Assembly: GCF_000384295.1 (NCBI RefSeq) | Contig: NZ_KB913037.1 | Location: 1,345,975 to 1,409,974 of the forward strand | DNA from: Amycolatopsis balhimycina FH 1894 | Lineage (GTDB): Bacteria; Actinomycetota; Actinomycetes; Mycobacteriales; Pseudonocardiaceae | Direction of reading: 5' to 3' | Length of the DNA: 64,000 nt | In this document: positions 49,746 to 58,894 of the stretch, piece by piece | Layout of the letters: each line of letters opens with the position of its first letter | Numbering within the stretch: the first letter of the stretch is position 1 | Position numbers and translations under genes: made by a program | Notes under the pieces: generated by a model | Told to the model about the DNA's origin: nothing | Databases searched by the model: none | Seen by the model: the letters and a program-made list of their open reading frames with translations, nothing else

Positions 49746-51395
49746 TCAGGGCTGCCCGACGAGCGAGCGGACCACCGCGGACAGGGCCGCGTCGGCGTCC
49801 CCGATCGCCGGCCCCGCTTCACGCCAGGCGACGAAGCCGTCCGGGCGCACGAGGACGGCGCCGTCCCGGGAGATGCCCGTCTGCTCCGCCCACCGGTCAC
49901 CGTCACCGGCGCGCGGCACGAGGTCGCCGGCGGGCCCGAGGCGGTGCACCCGCAGCGGAACGCCGGATTCCTTGGCCACCCGGACAGCCGCGTCGAACCA
50001 GCCGGACGCGTCACTTCCGGCGATGAAGACGAACCCGCCGCCGAGCAGGTCGAGCGTCGCGATTTCGGTTCCCTCGTGGTCGAACCAGCCGTGCGGCACC
50101 ATGCTCCCGGGAGAACCGTCGAACGCCAGCGCCTCGGGCAGGACGCTCGCCGCCGGATCGCCGCCGTGCACGGCACCGGACGGGTAGCGGTACCCCGTGG
50201 CGACCACGATGAAGTCGCTGAGCTGCCGGCGTTCCTCGTCGGTCAGGCGGCGCGCCCGGGTGTTGAAGAGCAGCCAGGCCTGGTCCGCCGTGACCACGCC
50301 GACCGGACGGCGTTCCGCCTCGTAGCTGTCGAGCAGCTTCGCCCCCGCCCAGCCTTTCAGCACCGCGGCCAGCTTCCAGGCGAGGTTGTGCACGTCCTGG
50401 ACTCCGGCGTTGACCCCGAACCCGCCGGCCGGCGGGTGGCAGTGCGCGGCGTCGCCGGCCAGGAAGATCCGGCCCGACCGGTACCGGTCGGCGACCATGT
50501 GCCGGGCTTCCCACGGGTTGATCGATTCGATCTCGACCTCGAGGTCCGGATCGCCGGCCACGGTCCGCACGACCTCGACCGCGCGTTCGGGCGTGAAGTC
50601 CGCCGGGCTCTGCCCGCGGTCCGGGTAGTAGATGGCCCCGATCATCCAGCGGCCCGGTTCGATGAACAGGACCAGCCCGGGCACCTCCTGGTTGAACAGC
50701 GAAAGGAAGGTGAAGGGCGGCTTGTCGCTGACGTCGATGTCCGCGCGGAAGATGATGCTGACGAAGTAGTCGGCGATCCCGTTGCTGCGCTCGCCGATTC
50801 CGGTGGCGGCCCTGATCGTGCTGCGGGCGCCGTCGGCGCCGATCAGGTACCCGGCACGGATCGAGGAGGTCTCCCCGGTCTCCCGGTCCGCCACCACCGC
50901 GGTGACGCCGTCTTCGTCCTGCGTGACGGAGACGACCTCGGTGCCGAACCGGATGTCGGCCCCGTGCTCCCGGGCGTCGCCCAGCAGGATCGGCTCGTAG
51001 TGGTCCTGACCGCACCACAGCGGCCAGCACGGGGTGAAGTCGTAGTACTGGACGTCGTGCTGCTCGAGCAGCGGCGAGTGCTCGTTCAGCGCGGCGATGG
51101 ACGGCGTGCCGTACATCGCCAGCGGTGTCGCCCGCCCCGCCCGGACCTCGGCCACGTCCATGTCGCCGACGTTGACGAACTTCAGCCCCACGGCGCGGAA
51201 CGCCGATTCGAGGCCGACCGTCCGGAAGAGTTCGAGCGTGCGCGAGTGCACGCCGGTGGCCCGGGGGATCTGCGAGATCGTCGATCGTTTCTCGATGACG
51301 ATCGGCCGGATCCCCTGCCGGGCCAGGAACAGTGCCGCGGACAGGCCGACCGGGCCCGCTCCGGCGATCAGGACCTCGGTGTGTTCTTCCCGCAT
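49746..51395 (-). CDS. FAD-dependent aromatic polyketide monooxygenase
   Basis: From ATG 51395 the protein has 549 residues; an ATG at 51431, overlapping the preceding stop, would add 12. It is a class A flavoprotein hydroxylase with the Rossmann motif GAGPVGLSAALFL, the DG motif GADGARSTIRAATG, GDAAHCHPPAGGFGVNAGVQD for flavin binding, and a C-terminal thioredoxin-like domain. It resembles WhiE ORFVIII, PgaE and RdmE-type enzymes that hydroxylate polyketide rings with NADPH and O2. Confidence 0.92.
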   Translation of the reverse strand: MREEHTEVLIAGAGPVGLSAALFLARQGIRPIVIEKRSTISQIPRATGVHSRTLELFRTVGLESAFRAVGLKFVNVGDMDVAEVRAGRATPLAMYGTPSIAALNEHSPLLEQHDVQYYDFTPCWPLWCGQDHYEPILLGDAREHGADIRFGTEVVSVTQDEDGVTAVVADRETGETSSIRAGYLIGADGARSTIRAATGIGERSNGIADYFVSIIFRADIDVSDKPPFTFLSLFNQEVPGLVLFIEPGRWMIGAIYYPDRGQSPADFTPERAVEVVRTVAGDPDLEVEIESINPWEARHMVADRYRSGRIFLAGDAAHCHPPAGGFGVNAGVQDVHNLAWKLAAVLKGWAGAKLLDSYEAERRPVGVVTADQAWLLFNTRARRLTDEERRQLSDFIVVATGYRYPSGAVHGGDPAASVLPEALAFDGSPGSMVPHGWFDHEGTEIATLDLLGGGFVFIAGSDASGWFDAAVRVAKESGVPLRVHRLGPAGDLVPRAGDGDRWAEQTGISRDGAVLVRPDGFVAWREAGPAIGDADAALSAVVRSLVGQP

Positions 51396-51427
51396 CGCGG
51401 GCCGCCTTTCTGCGGAATGGGGGCTGG

Positions 51428-51760
51428 TCATCGGACTGCCGCGACTTCCTCGACGTAGTCGACCCGGTAGAGGTGCATCTCCGGCGACGCGATCGCGCGG
51501 ATGTCGGTGAAGTGCGGGTGCACCAGCGGGTTGCGGTGCATCGCTTCGAAGTGCTCCACGCTCCGCCACTGCGCGTAGTTGACGACGCGGGTCCCGTCCA
51601 GGCTCGAGTGGATGTTCGCCGAGATGAACCCGTCGACGTCGCGCATCACCGTTTCGGTGGCTTCGACGATCAGCTCGACCAGCCGCCGCTGGTTCTCCGG
51701 CGCGACCGTGAACACGTTGACCATGGTCACGACCTGCTGACCGACCTCGATGACCGACAT
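51428..51760 (-). CDS. Antibiotic biosynthesis monooxygenase (ABM, anthrone-oxygenase type)
   Basis: ATG 51760, behind GAGGAAGG, gives 110 residues with the ABM fold (VTMVNVFTVAPENQRRLVELI, VNYAQWRSVEHFEAMHRNPLVHPHF). Such cofactor-free enzymes oxidise anthrone-like intermediates to quinones in aromatic polyketide pathways. It lies between the methyltransferase and the flavoprotein hydroxylase. Confidence 0.88.
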   Translation of the reverse strand: MSVIEVGQQVVTMVNVFTVAPENQRRLVELIVEATETVMRDVDGFISANIHSSLDGTRVVNYAQWRSVEHFEAMHRNPLVHPHFTDIRAIASPEMHLYRVDYVEEVAAVR

Positions 51761-51803
51761 GGACCTTCCTCCTCGTTCCCTGGTTTCCGCAGTTGGCACC
51801 GGC

Positions 51804-52853
51804 TCACCACGCCGGCTTGATTTCGAGATGCGCCCACCCGCGCGCTTCCGGTTTCCCCTGCAGCACGAACCCCGCCTCGTCGAACAGCTCGGTCCACTCG
51901 GCGAGCGTGCGTTCCTTCCCGCCGTAGAGCACCAGCGTGTCGATGTCGATGGCCTTGGCGTGGTCCCACTCGTCCAGCGGCGGCACGATCTGGTCGATCA
52001 CGATCACGGTCCCGCCGGGACCGCCCATCGCCTCCCGGATCCGCCTGAGCACCGTGCCGGCCCGCTCGTCGGAAAGCCGGTGCAGCACGGACTTGAGGGT
52101 GTAGAGATCGCACCCGGCCGGCAGTTCGCCGGTGAACAGGTCGCCGGCGACGACCGTGACCCGCTCGGCCACCCCGTGCTCCGCCAGGACTTTGACCGCG
52201 GTGTCGAGGGCGTTCGGCTGGTCGAACAGCCAGCCGCGGGCGGGCGGCCGGTCCACGAGCATGCGCGCGAGGAAGTGGCCCGTCCCGGCGCCGAGGTCGG
52301 CGATCCGGTCGAACCGGTCGAGGCCGAGCCGGCCGACGAACCGGTCGGCGAGCCGCTTGCTGAAGTGCGTGAGGAACCCGGCGTAGAACCTCGCCAGCTC
52401 TTCGTCGTGCTCCAGGTATTCGTGGAAGGGCATGCCGAAGACCTGGTCGAACGCCGGCTCACCGGTGCGGACACTGTGGAGGATGCGGGCATAGGACTTG
52501 CGGACGAAGTCCATGTTGTGGAAGCGCACCATCGGCCGCAGCCCGCCGACGCGGGTGCTCACCAGTCCCTCGGCGAGCGGGGAGAGCGCGAAGCGGGAGT
52601 CCTCGAGCTCGGTGAAGATGCCCACGGCCGCCGCGCACCGCAGCACCCGGCGCAGCGCGGACGCGTCGGTCTCGGTCGCGGCGGCCAGCTCGGTGATCGG
52701 GACCGGACCGTCGGCGAGGAGATCCGCGATGCCGAGTTCGGCCAGCACCGAGATCACGTGCCAGACGTGTCCGCCGCTGCCGAGTACGGCGTTCTGCCGC
52801 TCCCGCAGCACATCGGCGTCCTCGCCGGTCCGGATGTCAGGCAGCTGAGTCAT
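51804..52853 (-). CDS. SAM-dependent O-methyltransferase
   Basis: ATG 52853 gives 349 residues and overlaps the CLF end by 17 bp. An N-terminal dimerisation helix bundle (HVWHVISVLAELGIADLLADG) precedes the SAM-binding motif (ADLGAGTGHFLARML) and the catalytic region (LKSVLHRLSDERAGTVLRRI; IDQIVPP). It belongs to the plant-like small-molecule O-methyltransferase class with the polyketide enzymes such as DnrK. The methylated hydroxyl is not predictable. Confidence 0.88.
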   Translation of the reverse strand: MTQLPDIRTGEDADVLRERQNAVLGSGGHVWHVISVLAELGIADLLADGPVPITELAAATETDASALRRVLRCAAAVGIFTELEDSRFALSPLAEGLVSTRVGGLRPMVRFHNMDFVRKSYARILHSVRTGEPAFDQVFGMPFHEYLEHDEELARFYAGFLTHFSKRLADRFVGRLGLDRFDRIADLGAGTGHFLARMLVDRPPARGWLFDQPNALDTAVKVLAEHGVAERVTVVAGDLFTGELPAGCDLYTLKSVLHRLSDERAGTVLRRIREAMGGPGGTVIVIDQIVPPLDEWDHAKAIDIDTLVLYGGKERTLAEWTELFDEAGFVLQGKPEARGWAHLEIKPAW

Positions 52854-54105
52854 TCGCCCGCCCCTTTCTGTCCTCGGTGGCCGCGGATCCGGACCGGACG
52901 CCGTGGACGACCATGGCCGAGTTGAAGCCGCCGTACCCGCGGGCCAGCACGAGGGCCACCTCGACCGGGGCGGTCCGGGCCGCACCGGTCACGACGTCGA
53001 GGCCGTAGCCGGGGTCGACGTCGGTGACGTTCGTGGTCGGCGGGATGACACCGTCCCGGATGGACAGCAGGGCGGCGGCGACATCGAGCGGTGCGCCGCC
53101 GGAGTACAGCCGTCCGGTCATCGTCTTCGGCGCCGTGACCGGGACGCGCCTGCCGAACACCGCGGTGATCGCCGCCGCCTCGGCCTGGTCCAGCTCGGGC
53201 GTTCCCGCCGCGTCGGCGAACACGACGTCCACTTCGGCCGCCGTGACCCCGGCGTCGGCCAGCGCGAGCTCGATCGCCCGGCGCAGCCCCGGTTCCCGGC
53301 CCGTGCCCGGCTTCGGGTCGAAGGTGGCGGCGTACCCGGCGATCACCCCGTAGCCCCGGGCCGGCTCGGCACCGGACTCGTCGAGCGCTTCCAGCACCAG
53401 GATGGCGCCGCCCTCCCCGGCGACGTGCCCGCGGGCCGCCACGTCGAACGGCAGGTACGCCCGGCCCGGATCGTCGGCCGTGCTCAGCAGGCCGCTGGCC
53501 AGCTGGGCGACCCAGCCCCACGGGCACAGCACCGAGTCCATCCCGCCCGACAGCACCAGCGGGACGCCCTTGCGCACCTGCCGCCGGGCCTGCGCCACGG
53601 CGTCGAGGCCGCCGGCCTGGTCGGCCACGAGCACCCCGCTCGGGCCACGCATCCCGTGGCGGATCGACAGCTGCCCGCTGTTGACCGCGTAGAACCAGGC
53701 GAACGACTGGTAGGCACTCACGTACTCCGGACCGCTGCCCCACAGTTTTTCGAGTTCGCGGTGCCCGAAGTCGAACCCGCCGGACGCGCTGGCGGTCACC
53801 ACTCCCATGGCGTACTCCGGGACCGTCTTCGGGTCGACGCGAGCGTCGGCGAGCGCCCAGTCCGACGCCGCCAGCGCGAGCCGGGTCATGTGGTCGGTCT
53901 GCGGCAGGAGCCGGCCGGAGATGTGCTCGCTCGCCTCGAAGCCGGTGATCTCCCCCGCCAGCCGGGCCGGGTACTGCGCCGGGTCGAACCGCGTGATCCG
54001 CCCGATGCCCGGCTCACCGCGCAGCGTCGCCGCCCAGTACTCCTCGACCCCCAGCCCGTTCGGTGCCGCCACGCCGATGCCGGTCACCACGACCGCGGCC
54101 GTCAC
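52837..54105 (-). CDS. Chain length factor (ketosynthase beta)
   Basis: GTG 54105 overlaps the KS-alpha stop (GTGA), giving 422 residues. The thiolase fold is complete, but the active-site Cys is replaced by Gln ([12 protein letters not shown]), the hallmark of CLF. It pairs with KS-alpha and sets chain length. The lack of any ketoreductase gene and the WhiE-like cyclases suggest a long unreduced chain, though length cannot be read directly. Confidence 0.95.
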   Translation of the reverse strand: MTAAVVVTGIGVAAPNGLGVEEYWAATLRGEPGIGRITRFDPAQYPARLAGEITGFEASEHISGRLLPQTDHMTRLALAASDWALADARVDPKTVPEYAMGVVTASASGGFDFGHRELEKLWGSGPEYVSAYQSFAWFYAVNSGQLSIRHGMRGPSGVLVADQAGGLDAVAQARRQVRKGVPLVLSGGMDSVLCPWGWVAQLASGLLSTADDPGRAYLPFDVAARGHVAGEGGAILVLEALDESGAEPARGYGVIAGYAATFDPKPGTGREPGLRRAIELALADAGVTAAEVDVVFADAAGTPELDQAEAAAITAVFGRRVPVTAPKTMTGRLYSGGAPLDVAAALLSIRDGVIPPTTNVTDVDPGYGLDVVTGAARTAPVEVALVLARGYGGFNSAMVVHGVRSGSAATEDRKGRANDSAA

Positions 54106-55376
54106 GCCGTCCTGCTTTCCGGCCGGGTGAGCACCATCGCGCTCTGGAACCCGCCGAAGCCGCTGCCCACCGTCAGCACGGTGTCGGTCCGCTGTTCGCG
54201 GGCGACGAGCGGGACGTAGTCCAGGTCGCACTCGGGGTCCGGTTCGTGCAGGTTGGCCGTCGGCGGGATCATGCCGTGCTCGATCGCCAGCGCGGAAGCG
54301 GCGATCTCGATCGAGCCGATCGCGCCGAGCGAGTGGCCGATCATCGACTTGATCGAGCTGACCGGCACGCGGCGGGCGTGCTCGCCGAGTGCCCGCTTGA
54401 AGGCCGCGGTCTCGTGCCGGTCGTTCTGCTTCGTGCCGGAGCCGTGCGCGTTGACGTAGTCGATCGCTTCGGGAGCGACCCCGGCCTGCGCCATCGCCGC
54501 GGTGATCGCCTCGGCCATCTCCCGGCCGTCCGGCCGCAGCCCGGTCATGTGGAAGGCGTTCGACCGCGACGCGAACCCGGCGATCTCGGCGTAGATGTGC
54601 GCACCGCGGCGCCGCGCGTGCTCGTATTCCTCGAGGACGAACATCGTCGCGCCCTCGCCGAGCACGAACCCGTTGCGGCTGAGGTCGAAGGGACGCGAGG
54701 CGTGTTCGGCGTCGTCGTTGCGCGGGGTGGTGGCCTTGATCGCGTCGAAGCAGGCCATGGTGATCGGCGAGATGGGGGCGTCGGTCGCGCCGGCCAGCAT
54801 CACGTCGGCCGCGCCCTCGCCGATGAGCTGGTGGGCGTGCCCGACCGAATCCAGGCCGGACGTGCACCCGGTCGACACGACCGTGGCCGGTCCCTCCGCC
54901 CCGGTCTCCCAGGCGACCTCCCGGGCGAACGAGCTCGGCACCAGGTAGTCGTAGAGGTGCGGAACCGCGTACTTGTGGTCGGTCAGGTGCTGCCGTCCCC
55001 CGTCGCTGACGACGACGTACTCCCGTTCGAGGCTCATCGTGGCGCCGACGGCCGTGCCGACGCTCACGCCGAGGCGGAACGGATCGAGCTCGTCGCGTTC
55101 GAGACCGCTGTCGGCGAGGCACTCGCGGGTGCACACCACCGCGAGCTGCGCCGCCCGGTCCATCCGGCGGATCTCCTGGGGACCCAGCCCCGCCGCCACC
55201 GGATCGAAGTCGATCTCGGCGGCCACCTGCGAGCGGAACGGCGAAGGGTCGAAGAACGTGATCCGGCGCGTCGCGGTACGCCCCGCCGTGATCAGTTCCC
55301 AGAACGATTTCGTGCCGATTCCCCCCGCGGTCGTCACCCCGATTCCGGTGATCACGACTCTGCGCGCAACCGTCAT
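54102..55376 (-). CDS. Type II PKS ketosynthase alpha
   Basis: ATG 55376 (GGATGG upstream; another ATG at 55391) gives 424 residues, the standard length. The active-site cysteine is Cys171 in [10 protein letters not shown], with the two histidine motifs in VNAHGSGTK and [12 protein letters not shown]. It extends malonyl-ACP units with CLF. No malonyl transferase is present; the fatty-acid one is usually borrowed. Confidence 0.96.
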   Translation of the reverse strand: MTVARRVVITGIGVTTAGGIGTKSFWELITAGRTATRRITFFDPSPFRSQVAAEIDFDPVAAGLGPQEIRRMDRAAQLAVVCTRECLADSGLERDELDPFRLGVSVGTAVGATMSLEREYVVVSDGGRQHLTDHKYAVPHLYDYLVPSSFAREVAWETGAEGPATVVSTGCTSGLDSVGHAHQLIGEGAADVMLAGATDAPISPITMACFDAIKATTPRNDDAEHASRPFDLSRNGFVLGEGATMFVLEEYEHARRRGAHIYAEIAGFASRSNAFHMTGLRPDGREMAEAITAAMAQAGVAPEAIDYVNAHGSGTKQNDRHETAAFKRALGEHARRVPVSSIKSMIGHSLGAIGSIEIAASALAIEHGMIPPTANLHEPDPECDLDYVPLVAREQRTDTVLTVGSGFGGFQSAMVLTRPESRTA

Positions 55377-55416
55377 GATATTTCCATCCATCTCATTTGC
55401 CGGTGAACCCCAGTGA

Positions 55417-56982
55417 TCATTTCGTTTTCGCCGGACGGCCCGGCAACCCGGAAATCGCGATGCAGACTCCCGCGAAGCCCAGTACTCCGCAGACGACGGC
55501 GGTGGTGTGCATGGCCGAGAGGAAAGCCGTGTCCGCCGCCGGGAGCAGCCGCTGAGCGGCGGGCCCCAGCCGGCCGGCGATCGCGTGCGTCGCGGCGATC
55601 GAATCGCCTGCCGCCGCCCGGACCGGCCCGGGCAGGGCCGCGAGAACGCCGTCCACGTGGTGCCGGTAGCTGACGGCGAGGACGGAACCGAGGGCGGCCA
55701 GGCCCAGTGCGCCCCCGACGTCACGGGCCAGGTTGGCGACCGCCGAGCCCATTCCGGCGTTCTCCCTCGGCACCCTGGCCATGATGATTCCGGTGGCGGG
55801 CGAAATCACGTGCGCCATTCCGGCACCCTGCAGGAAGAAGATCACCATGGGCAGCCAAAGCGGCGAATCCGCCGTGAGGAAGGTGTAGGAGAAGAAACAC
55901 GCGGTGGCGGTCGCCATTCCGGCGGAGACCACGACCTTGGGCCCGAATTTCCTGGCCAGTGCCGGGGCGCCCGGGGAGAACACGGCGAGCCCGACCGCGA
56001 GCGGCAGCACCGACAACCCGGTGCGCAGCGCGGAGAACTGCCGGACGCTCTGGAAGTAGAGCATCACGAACAACGTGACGCCGAAGATGCCGACGAACGC
56101 CAGCGCCACGACCGAGGCCGCGGCCGAGAACCGCGGATCACGGAACAGCCGGACGTCGAGCGCGGGCCGGTCGCGGCGCCGCGCGTGCCACACGAAGCCG
56201 CCGAGGACGGCGAAGCCGGCGACGATCGGGACGAGCACCGGCCACCTCGCCCAGGAACCGAGGCTGCCGCCCTCCATGATGCCGAAGATCACCAGGAAGA
56301 TCCCGGCGATCGACAACAGCACGCCCACCGGGTCCAGCCGGTCGCGCCGGTCCGATCGCGCGAGCGGCGCGTACCGCGTCACCCCGGCCAGTACCACCAG
56401 CACGATCGGCACGTTCACCAGGAAGATGGCGCCCCACGGGAAGTTGTCGAGCAGCGCGCCGCCCACGATCGGCCCCAGTGCCATCGCGGGACCGGCCGAG
56501 GCCGCCCATACGCCGATCGCCTTGGGCCGCTCTTCGGGACCGAAGACGTGGGTGATGATCGCCAGCGTGGAAGCCGGGATGGCGGCACCGCCGACGCCCA
56601 TCACGGCCTGCCACCCGATCAGCATCCCGGGGGACGCCGAGAAAGCCGCCCCGAGGGCCCCGAGCCCGAAGACGCCGAGCCCCGCCAGCAGCATCCGGCG
56701 GTGCCCGTACCGGTCCCCCAGGGTGCTCCACGTCACGAGCAGCGTGCCCAGCAACAGCGTGAAGGCGTTGACCGCCCAGACGATCTCGGTCTGCGTGGCG
56801 CCGAGCCCGCGGCGGGGATCGGTCAGCACGCGGATGCCGACGTTGACGATCGTGGTGTTGAGGATGGTCAGCATGAACGCCGTGACCAGGAAGAACAAGA
56901 TCAGCCAGCGGCGCGGGTCCCGGTGCTCGGCCGGGCCGGCGCGGTCCGGTTCGATCCCGGGGAGCGTGAACTGCCGGGTCAT
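55417..56982 (-). CDS. DHA2-type MFS exporter
   Basis: ATG 56982 with GGGGAG six bases upstream gives 521 residues (an ATG at 56988 overlaps the preceding stop). Fourteen membrane segments, the loop motif [10 protein letters not shown] after helix 2 and motif C-like [23 protein letters not shown] identify a drug:H+ antiporter of the 14-helix class. It lies between the transketolase genes and KS-alpha in one operon and probably exports the aromatic product, giving self-resistance. Confidence 0.9.
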   Translation of the reverse strand: MTRQFTLPGIEPDRAGPAEHRDPRRWLILFFLVTAFMLTILNTTIVNVGIRVLTDPRRGLGATQTEIVWAVNAFTLLLGTLLVTWSTLGDRYGHRRMLLAGLGVFGLGALGAAFSASPGMLIGWQAVMGVGGAAIPASTLAIITHVFGPEERPKAIGVWAASAGPAMALGPIVGGALLDNFPWGAIFLVNVPIVLVVLAGVTRYAPLARSDRRDRLDPVGVLLSIAGIFLVIFGIMEGGSLGSWARWPVLVPIVAGFAVLGGFVWHARRRDRPALDVRLFRDPRFSAAASVVALAFVGIFGVTLFVMLYFQSVRQFSALRTGLSVLPLAVGLAVFSPGAPALARKFGPKVVVSAGMATATACFFSYTFLTADSPLWLPMVIFFLQGAGMAHVISPATGIIMARVPRENAGMGSAVANLARDVGGALGLAALGSVLAVSYRHHVDGVLAALPGPVRAAAGDSIAATHAIAGRLGPAAQRLLPAADTAFLSAMHTTAVVCGVLGFAGVCIAISGLPGRPAKTK

Positions 56983-56984
56983 GG

Positions 56985-57992
56985 TCATCTCCCCTGGTCG
57001 AGGAAGGCGGCGACCGACGCGGCGATGCCGGGGACGTCGAGGCCGTGCGCGGCGTTGAGCGCGAAGGCGGATCCGTACTGCCGCAGTTCCTGGTCGCGGC
57101 CGACCCCGAGAGCGCGGATCCGGTGGGGAACGTCCTCCAGTGCCTCGCCGGCGAGGTGCGCCGACGTGCCCGCGAGATACGGTTCGACGAGCACGAGGTC
57201 CTGCTGGTCGGCGAGCAGGACGGCAGCCCGCAGCCCGGTCCGGTCGAGCGGGCGGACCGTGGCCGCGTACGCCACGGTGACGTCCAGGTTCGCGGTCGCG
57301 GCCAGCACGCGGCCGAGCATCGGCCCGACCGCGAGCACCACTCCCCGGCGGCCTTCCCGGACGATGCGCAGGCGCCCGGACGGATCCACCGGCTGCGGTT
57401 CGGTGTTGCTCTGGATCGACAACCGCACATACACGCGCCCTTGCGCGGCGTAGGCGGACCGCAGCAGTGCCGCCGCCTCGTCCGGGTGCCCCGGGACGTG
57501 CACGGTCCAGCCGTGCAGGCTGTCCAGCAGCGCGACGTCGCTGGGCGACTGGTGACTGCGGCCGACCGCGTACATGTCGTACGAACCGCCGAAGCTCACC
57601 AGCACGGCTCCGACGTCCTGGTGCCCGAGGTCGATCTTGATCTGCTCGAACGGCCGCTCGACGAGGAACGGCGGGAACGTGTGCACGACCGCGCGCATCC
57701 CGGCCAGGCCGAGGCCGCCGGCGACCCCGATCATGAGCTGCTCGCGGATCCCGACGTTGAAGACCCGGGTGGGGTGGCGCTCGGCCGCGGCGTGCAGCAT
57801 GGGCACGGAGATGTCGGCCAGCACCAGCGCCAGGCGGGCATCCTCGTCCATCGCGTCGGCCAGGGTGGTGGCGAAGGCCGTCCGCATCGCGGGCGTCATC
57901 ATGACCGGCTGCGGACCGTCGGCCTGCCCGGCCTTCGCGCCCCACTGAGCGGGCCGGCTGCCGTTGGTCGTGGTGAACACGGAACTGGTCAT
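56985..57992 (-). CDS. Transketolase C-terminal subunit
   Basis: ATG 57992, behind AGGAG, gives 335 residues. It contains the pyrimidine-binding domain with FNVGIREQLMIGVAGGLGLAG (the conserved Glu that activates thiamine diphosphate) and the C-terminal domain (VVLAVGPMLGRVL). With the next gene it makes a split transketolase. The start overlaps the N-subunit stop (TGATG). Confidence 0.9.
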   Translation of the reverse strand: MTSSVFTTTNGSRPAQWGAKAGQADGPQPVMMTPAMRTAFATTLADAMDEDARLALVLADISVPMLHAAAERHPTRVFNVGIREQLMIGVAGGLGLAGMRAVVHTFPPFLVERPFEQIKIDLGHQDVGAVLVSFGGSYDMYAVGRSHQSPSDVALLDSLHGWTVHVPGHPDEAAALLRSAYAAQGRVYVRLSIQSNTEPQPVDPSGRLRIVREGRRGVVLAVGPMLGRVLAATANLDVTVAYAATVRPLDRTGLRAAVLLADQQDLVLVEPYLAGTSAHLAGEALEDVPHRIRALGVGRDQELRQYGSAFALNAAHGLDVPGIAASVAAFLDQGR

Positions 57993-58693
57993 CACGGCTC
58001 CTTGTCCTTGTACGGGCTCTGGGCGACGACCACGGTGGGCGCCCCCGGCTCGGCCGGCCGGGTCAGCGCGGCGCGCAGGGCTTCGTGGTCGTGGGCGTCG
58101 ACGGTGTGCGCCGACCAGCCCTCCACGACGAACCGGCGGGCGATTCCGCCGGGCCAGCCGAGACTGGCCGTGCCGTTGTCGACGACGATCACGGTGAGCC
58201 GGTCGAGCCCGAACCGGGCGGCCGCGGAAATCGCCTCGTGGTTGCTGCCCTCGTCGAGTTCGCCGTCACCGATGAGGACGACCACCCTGGCCGGCAGGTG
58301 CTGGGTACGCAGCCCCAGTGCGACACCGACACCGATCGGCAGGCCGTGGCCGAGGGACCCCGCGCCGATCTCCACGCCGGGGACGAGCCGGTGATCGGGG
58401 TGGAAGCCGAGCAGGGAGCCCGCGGTACCCCACGAGCTCAGCGTTTCCGGTTCGAGAAACCCCTTGGCCGCAAGCACGGCGTAGTAGGAGGAAGGACCAT
58501 GTCCTTTGGAGAGAAGGAATCTGTCCCGGGCCGGGTCGTCGACCCGGTCCGGCGCGACGTCGAGCACTTCGTCGTACAAGACCCAGAGAATATCCATTGT
58601 GGACGCTGAGGCACCGGCATGCTTTTCGTCGCCGGTCATCCGCGCCATCAGGCCGGGCAGATCCGCGTAGCCCAGGCTCGTCACGGTGGTCAT
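57992..58693 (-). CDS. Transketolase N-terminal subunit
   Basis: ATG 58693 gives 233 residues (GTG 58714 is an alternative). It holds the thiamine-diphosphate/Mg site: SKGHGPSSYYAVLA, GAGSLGHGLPIGVGVALG and VLIGDGELDEGSNHEA. Split transketolases in secondary-metabolite clusters transfer two-carbon ketol units for branched sugars or unusual starters. This gene is the first of the polyketide operon, so a role in the product is likely. There is no clear ribosome-binding site, so the mRNA may be leaderless. Confidence 0.9.
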   Translation of the reverse strand: MTTVTSLGYADLPGLMARMTGDEKHAGASASTMDILWVLYDEVLDVAPDRVDDPARDRFLLSKGHGPSSYYAVLAAKGFLEPETLSSWGTAGSLLGFHPDHRLVPGVEIGAGSLGHGLPIGVGVALGLRTQHLPARVVVLIGDGELDEGSNHEAISAAARFGLDRLTVIVVDNGTASLGWPGGIARRFVVEGWSAHTVDAHDHEALRAALTRPAEPGAPTVVVAQSPYKDKEP

Positions 58694-58729
58694 GCCGCAA
58701 TTCTGCGGCGCCACCGGCGTCGGCCGAAA

Positions 58730-58755
58730 GGTATCGATCGGTGTCGGACGATACC
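58730..58755. promoter_or_regulatory. GGTATCG/CGATACC inverted repeat upstream of the transketolase-PKS operon
   Basis: Exact 7-bp arms (58730-58736 and 58749-58755) with a 12-bp spacer, 37 bp before the transketolase start; TTCGATAC follows near 58765. The half-site recurs as a tight palindrome upstream of the multicopper oxidase gene at 61213, which suggests a common regulator. Confidence 0.5.
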
Positions 58756-58815
58756 CACGCGCACCGTTCGATACAGAAAACCGTTGTCCTGAAAGGAAAA
58801 TCCGGGCATGCCGGA

Positions 58816-58870
58816 GGGGCCTGCCGCTCGCGGGGATGGGGGCTCCCCCACGGTAGGAGCGGCAGGCCCC
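58816..58870. terminator. Terminator hairpin after the multicopper oxidase gene
   Basis: Fourteen-base-pair arms (GGGGCCTGCCGCTC at 58816-58829 and its complement at 58857-58870) enclose a second small GGGGG/CCCCC stem. It lies downstream of the oxidase stop and insulates the transketolase-PKS promoter. Confidence 0.78.
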
Positions 58871-58894
58871 TGCTCGGATCCGCCGGACGGCGCG

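Noticed and set aside
52837..55134. 765-codon frame ending in the CLF
   Set aside because: The first 340 codons are a shadow of KS-alpha; CLF begins at GTG 54105, coupled to the KS stop.
54102..55376. Fatty-acid FabF
   Set aside because: The adjacent CLF with Gln in place of the active Cys, the ACP and the aromatic cyclases show a type II polyketide synthase.
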